Below are positions 26,603 through 34,080 of a DNA stretch of 64,000 bases, piece after piece. The notes under the pieces are model-generated. The model saw only the letters and a list, made by a program, of their open reading frames with translations. It did no database searches and was not told where the DNA came from. Within the stretch, counting starts at the first letter, position 1. Each line of letters opens with the position of its first letter. This DNA comes from CAZFDT01 sp964518335. GTDB taxonomy: Bacteria; Planctomycetota; Phycisphaerae; Phycisphaerales; Phycisphaeraceae. The translations under genes were made by a program, and so were the position numbers. The DNA lies in contig CAZFDT010000014.1 in the NCBI GenBank assembly GCA_964518335.1, positions 1 to 64,000 of the forward strand. Reading direction: 5' to 3'.

Positions 26603-28282
26603 TCACGGTTTGTAGCGCGACTCGATGTGGCCGTCGGCGTAGAGGACGGAGCCGGCGTCGTCCTTGCGACCTTCCTTGGCCTCCCAGAGCATGGGCGTGC
26701 GGGCGGGGTCGGGGATCTGGCTGAAACGTTCTGCGGGGCGTTCGTACACGAAGCCTGGCCGTTCGCCGGTGCGCTGGTTGACCAGGAGCTGGTCCATCGA
26801 GGGCATGACCTTGCGTAGCTGGTCGAGCCGCTCGGGCATGAGGCCCTGGTTCTGCTCGGCGTAGAGTCCGATCGCCAGGCCGATTTGGTTCATGTTGCTC
26901 ATGGCGACGATGCCCTGGGCTTTTTTTCGCGCGTCGGCCAGGGCCTGCAGGTACGCCGTGACCGGCTCGCGCACGCCCCCGCCGCCGGAAGTGGCAGGCG
27001 CATCGGTGACGGCGACGGTAGGCGCGGCGCCAGCGGCTTTGGCGGTGGCGGCACCGGCGCGGCTGGCGGCGCTCGGCCGAACCGTCCCGATCGTGTGGCC
27101 CACGAACTTGAGCGTGTGCGCCGTATCCTGTGCCGGACGCTCGAACAGCAGGGCTACCTGGAACTTCGAGTACGAACTGAACGCCTGACTTCGCGTGTAA
27201 CGCGGCTTGCACCACCAGGCGCCGGCGCCGGGCGAGCGCCATGACAGGTCGAGCGAGCCCAGCTTGTAGTCGTAGTCGATCGCCGCGCCGTCGGGCGTAT
27301 GGCGCTGCACTTGTCCGGTGGCGGTGAGACCGATGACGCCGGGTGTGCCGCCGCTGAGGAAGTAGGCCGAGGTGAACTCGATCTGGCCTTTGGCGCCGGG
27401 ATCGTCGTAAGTGAGCGTGCCCATCGCCGCGCCGCCGCTGCGCATCTCGATCTTCTCGGTCGTGGGCGGGACATCGGCGGGCAGCAGCACCTTATAGTCG
27501 CTGGTGTTGGCGCCGGCGACGTCGATCTGGAGCTTACTGTCGAATCGTGCGAACAGGAGGCGCGGCGTCAGCGCCGGGCCCGAGCCGTCGGTGGGCGTGA
27601 GCGTGAAGGCGTCGGGGTTGAAGTGCATCTTGTAGTCGCTGGACGACTGGCCGTGGGCGTCGAAGAGACCTTGGGCGAGTTGCACCTCGACGAGGATGTG
27701 CCCGCCGTCGGCCGCGGGCCGCGCCAGCAGCAGTTCGTCGGGCCCGCCCATGGCGTACACCAGGTCCACTGCAGCCAACGCGCCGGCGGCGGGCGAGCTC
27801 TTGAGCTTCGGACCTTTCACTCCCAGAGCTCGGTTGCCCGTGCCCGTGAGCAGGTTGTACGGCTCCTGCGTGTCCAGACCTCGCAACAGCGTCACCACGC
27901 TCACCGTCCGCGCCGACAGCAGCCTGGACTTGGCACCCGGCCCATATACGAAGAACCACACCGGCAGCCCTGTCGCTAACAGGGCCACTGCAGCAAGCGC
28001 GGCGGCACGTCCCCGCGTCACGTCCACGCCCAGCAGGTTGAACAAAGGTCGCGGCCCCACCGCCGCCTCGTCCCGCTCTGCCGCCCGCCGCGTCGCCTCA
28101 CGCCATAGCTTCGAGTCCAGCCGGCTCGAATCGGGCGCCGACTCGGCCAACTCATACGCGTCCACCTGCTCCGTCGGCAGCGTCAGCACCGCCCCACACC
28201 CCGGGCACTTAACCCGGCGCCCGGCGCCGCCTTCGGGCGCTTTGAGCTTCTTCCCACACGCACAATTGACCACGATCGTCAT
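26603..28282 (-). CDS. Zinc-ribbon membrane protein with pilin-like DG tail
   Basis: This 559-aa protein is of a planctomycete-style architecture. It begins with a zinc ribbon (CACGKKLKAP, then VKCPGCGAVL, residues 7-38), has one membrane span (about 112-133: AAALAAVALLATGLPVWFFVYG) and a long beta-rich extracytoplasmic part. The last 120 residues resemble the DUF1559 or H-X9-DG type: NMNQIGLAIGLYAEQNQG and a final LYADGHIES. The function is unknown; a surface or envelope role is inferred. The ATG at 28282 starts directly at the zinc ribbon. TAGAAT at 28297-28302 (minus strand) could be the -10. A run of seven A residues occurs in the coding strand near 26921-26927. Confidence 0.75.
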   Translation of the reverse strand: MTIVVNCACGKKLKAPEGGAGRRVKCPGCGAVLTLPTEQVDAYELAESAPDSSRLDSKLWREATRRAAERDEAAVGPRPLFNLLGVDVTRGRAAALAAVALLATGLPVWFFVYGPGAKSRLLSARTVSVVTLLRGLDTQEPYNLLTGTGNRALGVKGPKLKSSPAAGALAAVDLVYAMGGPDELLLARPAADGGHILVEVQLAQGLFDAHGQSSSDYKMHFNPDAFTLTPTDGSGPALTPRLLFARFDSKLQIDVAGANTSDYKVLLPADVPPTTEKIEMRSGGAAMGTLTYDDPGAKGQIEFTSAYFLSGGTPGVIGLTATGQVQRHTPDGAAIDYDYKLGSLDLSWRSPGAGAWWCKPRYTRSQAFSSYSKFQVALLFERPAQDTAHTLKFVGHTIGTVRPSAASRAGAATAKAAGAAPTVAVTDAPATSGGGGVREPVTAYLQALADARKKAQGIVAMSNMNQIGLAIGLYAEQNQGLMPERLDQLRKVMPSMDQLLVNQRTGERPGFVYERPAERFSQIPDPARTPMLWEAKEGRKDDAGSVLYADGHIESRYKP

Positions 28283-28461
28283 AACCACCCCGCACAATTC
28301 TATCGCGCCCGAACGCGCGGCGAGGACGCCGCGGCCAAGCAAGAATGGCGGCGTGCGAGATGGGCCTTGTCATGTTCGCTGCGTCCTCGTTGCACATCGG
28401 GTGTTGTAGCGCGGCAGGGCCGATTTGACCGGAGCGGCGGACTGGGGCAGCATGGAGCGCG

Positions 28462-29304
28462 ATGGCCGACGACGGCGGCAATCTGCTCAACGCCAAAGTG
28501 ATCTCTCGTCACGACCTGACGCACGAGCTGAGTGTGGTGCAGGTGCAGCCCGACGGCGGGGTGGTTCCGCACTTTGAGCCGGGGCAGTTCATCACGCTGG
28601 GCCTGACGCGGGAACAGACGGCACCGTTGTCCGTGGCATCGCCGGGGCCGGCGACGGCCCAGGCCAAGGCGCCTTCTCCGGGGTCAAGGCTGGTGCGACG
28701 GGCCTATTCGATTGCTTCGGCGCCACGAGTCATCGACCACATCGAGCTCTACATTGTGCTCGTCGAGGAAGGCAAGCTCACGCCGCGGCTGTGGACGCTA
28801 CACGAAGGCGACCGGCTGTGGATGGACCGCGAGTGCAAGGGCAACTTCACGCTGCGCGACGTGCCCGACGGGCGCGACCTGGTCATGGTTTCGACGGGCA
28901 CGGGGCTGGCACCGTTCATGTCAATGCTGCGGCAGTATCGAGGCACGGGGCGTTGGCGGCGGTTCGTACTGATGCACGGGGCGCGGTGCGTGGCCGACCT
29001 GGGCTATCGCCAGGAACTGGAAGCGATCGGCCGGGAGGATCCGACGCTCGTGTACTTGCCGACCGTCACGCGCGAACCCGCCGACTCGCCATGGCGCGGG
29101 CAGCGAGGGCGGGTGCAGGCCATGCTCGAGCCTCAGATGTATCAAAGCCTCGTCGGCGCGTCGCTCGACTCGACCCAGTGCAGCGTATTTCTCTGCGGCA
29201 ACCCGGCCATGATCGATGAGATGAGCCCCAAGCTCGAAGCCCGCGGCTTCGTCCGCGCCGCCCACGGTCAGCCAGGCAACCTGCACTACGAACGCTACTG
29301 GTGA
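28462..29304 (+). CDS. fpr: Ferredoxin/flavodoxin-NADP(+) reductase
   Basis: This FAD enzyme moves electrons between NADPH and ferredoxin or flavodoxin. The 280-aa protein has the FAD-binding RRAYSIAS motif, the NADP-binding STGTGLAPFMSM segment, the FLCGNPAMI motif and the characteristic C-terminal aromatic residue (YERYW). About 20 extra residues (SVASPGPATAQAKAPSPG) lie before the RRAYS motif compared with E. coli Fpr. GGAG is 4 bases before the ATG. It diverges from the zinc-ribbon gene; no ferredoxin gene is adjacent. Confidence 0.9.
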   Translation: MADDGGNLLNAKVISRHDLTHELSVVQVQPDGGVVPHFEPGQFITLGLTREQTAPLSVASPGPATAQAKAPSPGSRLVRRAYSIASAPRVIDHIELYIVLVEEGKLTPRLWTLHEGDRLWMDRECKGNFTLRDVPDGRDLVMVSTGTGLAPFMSMLRQYRGTGRWRRFVLMHGARCVADLGYRQELEAIGREDPTLVYLPTVTREPADSPWRGQRGRVQAMLEPQMYQSLVGASLDSTQCSVFLCGNPAMIDEMSPKLEARGFVRAAHGQPGNLHYERYW

Positions 29305-29319
29305 TCCGGCACAGGACCA

Positions 29320-30054
29320 TCAACGAAGATTATCCGCCATCAGGTTCGCCAGCGCGGCGCAGCGATCAACAAAGGCGGCCAGGTCAGCCGGAGCGCGACG
29401 GTAATCGTGTAGCAGGAAAGCCAGGACGCCAGCACGACTCTCGATCGCCAATTCATGATTATCGCACATGGCGTGGCCGAACGCACCGGCCATGGCGGCG
29501 CGGATGGCCGCGTGGTTCGGCCCGAATACCAGATTGCTCCGCCCGAAGGCGTCCATGCCCGGAAAGACCTTGGTGTCGTGGATCATGCTGTGAATCGGGT
29601 GATTGGGCGTGAGGCGGAACCGCGGTGGCGACGGGGACAGGTCGTCGATCAACACGACGGTGCGGCCGGTGATGTCATCTTCCACAAGCCCCGCCGCGGC
29701 GACGATTGGCCGTTGCAGTGACACTCGCACGACTACGACGTGGCGTCCTCTTGCGCGACCTTCGAACGCCGCGTCACACCGCAAATCGAAAGCGTTGCGC
29801 GACCATTCGTGCAATGTCAGTCTCACCCGCTCCAGTAATTCGCCCTCCCGCTCGGGATCGATGACGGGCGAGAATGTCGCGAGTGTCTGAAGCTGCAGGA
29901 CACCGTCGGACTCGCGCAGTCGGCGATGGTATCGCCAAGCCAGCAGCACCAGCCCGGCGGCGACGGCCAGACCCAGCATCACCGCCGCGAACGCCAGGGC
30001 CTGCGCGGTGGGCGGCGCTGGAGCTTGTCCCAGCATGTGGACCGGGATCATCAT
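29320..30054 (-). CDS. Hypothetical single-pass membrane protein
   Basis: I do not recognise this 244-aa protein. One membrane span lies near the N-terminus (about 18-40), followed by a basic RYHRRLRE stretch, so the rest is probably cytoplasmic. The soluble part includes a strand-rich region (HVVVVRVSLQRP, RTVVLIDDLSP) and a DTKVFPGMDAFGRSNLVFG segment. It starts 6 bases after the ruvB stop and is probably co-transcribed with it, though a shared function is not evident. Confidence 0.6.
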   Translation of the reverse strand: MMIPVHMLGQAPAPPTAQALAFAAVMLGLAVAAGLVLLAWRYHRRLRESDGVLQLQTLATFSPVIDPEREGELLERVRLTLHEWSRNAFDLRCDAAFEGRARGRHVVVVRVSLQRPIVAAAGLVEDDITGRTVVLIDDLSPSPPRFRLTPNHPIHSMIHDTKVFPGMDAFGRSNLVFGPNHAAIRAAMAGAFGHAMCDNHELAIESRAGVLAFLLHDYRRAPADLAAFVDRCAALANLMADNLR

Positions 30055-30060
30055 CGAGGG

Positions 30061-31095
30061 CTACTCGAAGAGCGATTCGTCGGCCGGCTCGGGCAGGGCG
30101 ATGCTGACGCCCAGGTGTTTGGCCGCCGCCGCGGTGAGTTGGCGGCCCTTGCGGGTGCGGGCGAGGAAGCCGATCTGCAGAAGGTAGGGCTCGACCACGT
30201 CCTCGAGCGTGCCGGAGTCTTCGCTGAGCGTGGCGGCGATGGCTTCGAGGCCCACGGGCCCGCCGCGGTACACATCGGCGATGGTGCGCAGGTACTTGCG
30301 GTCGAGGTCGTCGAGGCCCAGTTCGTCGATGCCTTCGAGGCGCAGGGCATCGTCGATCACTGCCGGCGTGATGCGGCCGTCGGCCTTCACCTGTGCGAAG
30401 TCGCGTACGCGCCGCAGCAGGCGATTGGCGACGCGCGGCGTGCCGCGACTGCGCTGGGCAATGGTCGAAAAAGCATCGGCGCCACCGCTGAGCTTGAGCA
30501 GGTTGGCCGAGCGATGAAGGATACGCAGAAGATCCGCCTCACCATAGAAGTCCAGGTTATGCGTGATGCCGAACCGGCTTCGCATCGGCCCTGAGAGCAG
30601 CCCCGCTCGCGTCGTTGCTCCGATAAGGCAGAACGGCTTGAGCGGCAGCGTGATCGTCTTGGCGTGCATACCGCTGTCCACCGTCACATCGATCTTGTAG
30701 TCCTCCATCGCCGGGTAGATGTACTCCTCGACGATCGGCGGCATGCGGTGAATCTCGTCGATGAACAGCACGTCGCCCTGTTGCAGCTTGGTCAGCGTGC
30801 CCACGAGGTCGGTCGGGCGCGTCAACGCCGGCCCGGACGTGACGATCACGTGACTGCCCATCTCGTTGGCGATGATGTGCGCCAGCGTCGTCTTGCCCAG
30901 CCCCGGCGGGCCGTGCAGCAGCACGTGTTCCATCGGCTCGCCCCGCTGCTTGCATGCGGTGAGCGAGATGCGCAGCTTCTCGACGAGCTTGGGTTGCCCC
31001 ACGTAGTCGTCCAGCCGCGTCGGGCGCAGCGACAGGTTGAGCTTGTCCTCCTGCTCGCTGACGGGTTCACCGGAGATGATGCGCTGTTTGGCCAT
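30061..31095 (-). CDS. ruvB: Holliday junction branch-migration helicase RuvB
   Basis: RuvB is the AAA+ motor that, with RuvA, drives branch migration of Holliday junctions during recombination. The 344-aa protein is full length: LRPTRLDDYVGQ near the start, Walker A GPPGLGKTT, Walker B VLFIDEIHRM, sensor GATTRAGLLSGPMRSRFG and the winged-helix C-terminal domain with RGGPVGLEAIA. The ATG at 31095 is preceded by TATATT (minus strand, 31107-31112) 11 bases upstream. ruvA and ruvC are not in the window. A hypothetical membrane-protein gene follows in the same operon. Confidence 0.98.
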   Translation of the reverse strand: MAKQRIISGEPVSEQEDKLNLSLRPTRLDDYVGQPKLVEKLRISLTACKQRGEPMEHVLLHGPPGLGKTTLAHIIANEMGSHVIVTSGPALTRPTDLVGTLTKLQQGDVLFIDEIHRMPPIVEEYIYPAMEDYKIDVTVDSGMHAKTITLPLKPFCLIGATTRAGLLSGPMRSRFGITHNLDFYGEADLLRILHRSANLLKLSGGADAFSTIAQRSRGTPRVANRLLRRVRDFAQVKADGRITPAVIDDALRLEGIDELGLDDLDRKYLRTIADVYRGGPVGLEAIAATLSEDSGTLEDVVEPYLLQIGFLARTRKGRQLTAAAAKHLGVSIALPEPADESLFE

Positions 31096-31148
31096 GCGTG
31101 CCGCTCAATATAGCCGCACGGCGGATGATGTGGAGCACGCCGCCGAAG

Positions 31149-31880
31149 TTATGCCTTGGCCAGCACGATGTCGAACACGCCCTCGCGATAGGTGCGGCCA
31201 TCGCGCTCGTGGGCGGTGAGGTCGATGATCAGCGACGGACGGATGAAGGCGTCGTTGCTCTGGTGTGGGTCGCCCTTGAAGTAGAGTTGTGTGATGAGGG
31301 TCTTGTAGCCGACGGCGCGGACGAGATAGTGGATGTGCGGCGGCCGCCACTGGCGCAACCCGATGCGATACGGGCCGGGGTGGATCGTCTCGACCTCGTA
31401 GCGACCTTGCTCGTCGGTCAGCAGCCGCGTGCGATTCGTGAACACATCCGGCGCCGGCGGCAGACGCGGGTCGTCATTGTCGTATCGCCCATCACGATTG
31501 GCCTGCCACAAGTCCAGTGTCACCCCCGGGAGTGGTTTGCGTGTGTCGATGCCCCACACCCGCCCACGGATGAGCAACACGTCGCCCGGCTCCAGCGGCG
31601 GCGTCAGCTTGCCTCGATACGGCGCGCCCTCGCGATAGAAAGGCCCAAGGATGTTCGGCTCGGTCGCCACCCACTTGCCCCGCGGCTCGACGGCTTCGGG
31701 CGGCGGCGCGTCAGTCGTGTCGCCCCGTCCGCGCAGATAATCGCCATACGATCCCACTTCCCCGCTGCCCTCAGTGACCTGGGCCCCCGCCCGTAGCACC
31801 AGCCCTCCAGTGCTCACCGCCGCCAGCCCCGCCGCACCGCCCCAGAGAAATCGACGCCGTGATGGATTGGGAGTGTTCAT
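31149..31880 (-). CDS. TAT-exported intradiol ring-cleavage dioxygenase
   Basis: This is a predicted nonheme Fe(III) dioxygenase of the protocatechuate/catechol 1,2-dioxygenase fold, 243 aa. It starts with a twin-arginine signal (SRRRFLWGG, then a hydrophobic core to about residue 33), so it is exported folded with its metal. The four iron ligands are all visible: Y133 (GRYDND), Y171 (GPYRIG), H182 and H184 (PPHIHY). A cytosolic pathway enzyme would not carry a TAT signal, and no other aromatic-degradation gene is near, so an extracytoplasmic role on plant- or algal-derived phenolics is possible. The ATG is at 31880. Confidence 0.87.
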   Translation of the reverse strand: MNTPNPSRRRFLWGGAAGLAAVSTGGLVLRAGAQVTEGSGEVGSYGDYLRGRGDTTDAPPPEAVEPRGKWVATEPNILGPFYREGAPYRGKLTPPLEPGDVLLIRGRVWGIDTRKPLPGVTLDLWQANRDGRYDNDDPRLPPAPDVFTNRTRLLTDEQGRYEVETIHPGPYRIGLRQWRPPHIHYLVRAVGYKTLITQLYFKGDPHQSNDAFIRPSLIIDLTAHERDGRTYREGVFDIVLAKA

Positions 31881-31969
31881 GTCAGTGTCTGACGCCGGCG
31901 GCGCTCCAAAGTTTCCTCATACAGGCGGCGGCTCGGACCGACCCGCGATGATGCGCTATCGGGGAGGGG

Positions 31970-32116
31970 TCAACCCGATAGTTGCCGCCAGATCGGCCTC
32001 ATCGGGCGATCCCATTCGTCGTCTTCGGAGGTGAACCCGAACATATGCCGCAGCCGCTACTGCTCTACACGAGTCTGCGACTTGATGGCTTCAGTGATTT
32101 CTTCGACTTCGCTCAT
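31970..32116 (-). pseudogene. Small ORF interrupted by an in-frame amber codon
   Basis: Just after lysA, an ATG at 32116 opens a 19-residue acidic peptide that ends at TAG (32057-32059). The same frame continues with 28 further coding-like residues (including FGFTSEDDEWDRP) to TGA at 31970-31972. Both halves have protein-like composition. The TAG could be a CAG (Gln) codon changed by one substitution, a sequencing error, or a readthrough codon. The product would be about 47 aa with no recognised family. No strong ribosome binding site is visible. Confidence 0.35.
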
Positions 32117-32128
32117 ACACTTGATCGT

Positions 32129-33430
32129 TCACACCGCCTGAGCTTCAAGCTCCGGGGCGAGCAGGTCGTCGTAGGTTTCGCGGCGGCGGATGACGGTGGC
32201 GTTCTTGCGATCGACGAGGACCTCGACGGGACGGGGCATGGCGTTGTAGTTGCTGGCCATGACCATGCCATAGGCCCCCGCGCTGAAGACGCACAGCAGG
32301 TCGCCGCGCGCCACGGGTGGAAGCGGGCGGTCCTTGGCGAGGAAGTCGCCGCTCTCGCAGATCGGGCCGACGATATCGCACTTCTCCAGGCCGGGCATGT
32401 CGTGCTCGCGCTGCCGCCTTCCAGGAGCGTGGTGCGGCGCGACATTGGTCGGCCAGATGAAATGGAACGAGTCGTACAGCGTCGGGCGGATCAGATGGTG
32501 CATCCCGCTGTCCACGATGACGAATTTTTTCCGCCCGCCCATCTTGATGTACTGGACACGCGTGACGAGCACGCCGGCATTGGCGGCAATGGTGCGGCCC
32601 GGCTCCAGAATGACCTTGCCGCCGCCCTTGACGAAGGGCAACAGCAACGGAACGATCTTCTCCGCATACTCGCTGTACGTCGGCGTCTGCTCGTTCTCAT
32701 AGTCGGCGCCAAACCCGCCGCCAATGTCCAACGCGGTGATGCGATGGCCCTGCTTGGCCAGCTCGTCCACCAGCGCCAGGGCCTTGGTGATCGCATCGAC
32801 GTATGGATCGACAGTATAGACCGGCGAGCCGATGTGCAGGTGAATCGCCGTCAGCCGTAGATGCTCGTCCCGGCCGTAACGCTCGAAGAACCGGCGGGCA
32901 CGCTCGATATCGACGCCGAACTTCGTCTCCTTCTTACCCGTGGTGGTCTTGGCGTGCGTCTTGGGATCGACATCGGGGTTCACGCGCAGAGCCCCGTAGG
33001 CGACTTGGCCCATGTGGCGGGCGATCTGGGCGATATTCTCGAATTCGGCCTCGCTCTCGATGTTGAACAGCCCGATCTTCGCGTCGATGGCCTGACGGAT
33101 TTCCTCGTCGGTCTTACCGACGCCGGCATAGACAATCTTGGACGGGTTTACGCCCGCATGCTGTGCTCGATACAACTCGCCGCCACTCACCACATCCATG
33201 CCCGCCCCGCGGTCGGCGAGCATCTTGATGAGGTGAACGTTGCCGCAACTCTTGATCGAGTAGCAGATCAGCGGCTTGAGCGGGGCGAACGCCGCAGCCA
33301 AGGCGTCGTAATGACGCTCGAAGGTCCGCCGCGAGTAAATGTACGCCGGTGTGCCCACCTGCTGCACCAACTCGTCGAGCGAAAGGTCCTCGACGTAAAG
33401 CTGACCGTCACGATACTCGAAGAAATCCAT
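32129..33430 (-). CDS. lysA: Diaminopimelate decarboxylase
   Basis: LysA decarboxylates meso-diaminopimelate to L-lysine with PLP. The 433-aa protein is a complete fold-type III decarboxylase: PLP lysine K60 (CYSIKSCGN), HLHIGSPV, the GGGFGADY glycine loop, EPGRTI and the CESGDFLAKDR catalytic segment near the C-terminus. I prefer the ATG at 33430 (starting MDFFEYRDG) to a GTG at 33442. TACAAT at 33457-33462 (minus strand) is a plausible -10. Its conservation of CESGD favours LysA over ornithine/arginine decarboxylases. It stands upstream of the small interrupted ORF. Confidence 0.95.
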   Translation of the reverse strand: MDFFEYRDGQLYVEDLSLDELVQQVGTPAYIYSRRTFERHYDALAAAFAPLKPLICYSIKSCGNVHLIKMLADRGAGMDVVSGGELYRAQHAGVNPSKIVYAGVGKTDEEIRQAIDAKIGLFNIESEAEFENIAQIARHMGQVAYGALRVNPDVDPKTHAKTTTGKKETKFGVDIERARRFFERYGRDEHLRLTAIHLHIGSPVYTVDPYVDAITKALALVDELAKQGHRITALDIGGGFGADYENEQTPTYSEYAEKIVPLLLPFVKGGGKVILEPGRTIAANAGVLVTRVQYIKMGGRKKFVIVDSGMHHLIRPTLYDSFHFIWPTNVAPHHAPGRRQREHDMPGLEKCDIVGPICESGDFLAKDRPLPPVARGDLLCVFSAGAYGMVMASNYNAMPRPVEVLVDRKNATVIRRRETYDDLLAPELEAQAV

Positions 33431-33525
33431 AAAAGGTCTCACATGGGAAGCCCTGCATTGTAGCTTTTCGGGCGTAGTCGGTGGTGCGGTGCAATGGCGG
33501 CCCCGTCATGGCAACGTGGGACTGG

Positions 33526-34020
33526 TCACATCACGCGCAACACGTCCGCGACAGGCGAGTCGGTCGGGAGAATGTCGCGGACGATCTGGTCCAGGGCGTG
33601 GCGTTGGCCGGGCCAGAGAAAGTGGCGGTCCCCGTGGTCACGGGCGATCCAGCGGTGGGCGTCGTGAGATTCGTCGAGCGTGGGCTCGCTGCCGAACGCC
33701 ACCTCGGCGGCAAAACAGGGGCTGAGCATGATGCAGTCGGCCGGGGCCAGAAAGAAGGCGTTAATCGATTCGAGCTGCCATAACCCCCGCAGTGCCTGGC
33801 CTGACGTATAGCCAGTCTCCTCGCGCAGCTCGCGCACGGCGGCCTGCACGGCGGTTTCGCCGTCCTCGATATGGCCCATCACCGGCTGCCACGTGCCCGC
33901 CAGTGGCGACGCCACGTTGGCGGCACGACGCAGTTGCAGGAACTCACTCCCCTTCGCATTCGGGGTGCGGCGGAAAACGTACACGTCCACGATGTCGGTG
34001 CGTACGGGCGGACCGGGCAT
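33526..34020 (-). CDS. NUDIX hydrolase
   Basis: The 164-aa protein hydrolyses a nucleoside diphosphate linked to another moiety. The full NUDIX box is present: G-x5-E-x7-REL-x-EE-x-G beginning at GHIEDGE, with the catalytic REELREETG-type core spelled RELREETGY. The N-terminal VDVYVFRRTPNAKGSEFLQLRR strand is like that of dATP pyrophosphohydrolase (NudB)-type proteins, but the substrate cannot be fixed. ATG 34020 was chosen; the longer upstream frame is antisense to the kinase. TATACT at 34027-34032 (minus strand) lies 6 bases before the start. It diverges from the sensor kinase. Confidence 0.88.
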   Translation of the reverse strand: MPGPPVRTDIVDVYVFRRTPNAKGSEFLQLRRAANVASPLAGTWQPVMGHIEDGETAVQAAVRELREETGYTSGQALRGLWQLESINAFFLAPADCIMLSPCFAAEVAFGSEPTLDESHDAHRWIARDHGDRHFLWPGQRHALDQIVRDILPTDSPVADVLRVM

Positions 34021-34064
34021 ATGGCGAGTATAGCTCGGGCTGTCGCGGCGAGACGCACCTCTGC

Positions 34065-34070
34065 TATGCT
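34065..34070 (+). promoter_or_regulatory. Extended -10-like element of sensor kinase gene
   Basis: TGC-TATGCT matches an extended -10 (TGn plus hexamer) and ends 10 bases before the kinase ATG. No good -35 is evident. The divergent NUDIX gene has TATACT at 34027-34032 on the other strand. Confidence 0.35.
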
Positions 34071-34080
34071 CGATACCGCC

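Noticed and set aside
26921..26927. A7 run in the coding strand of the zinc-ribbon gene, a possible slippery site
   Set aside because: It encodes Lys-Lys in frame, no stimulatory structure or meaningful alternative frame is visible, and it lies near the 3' end.
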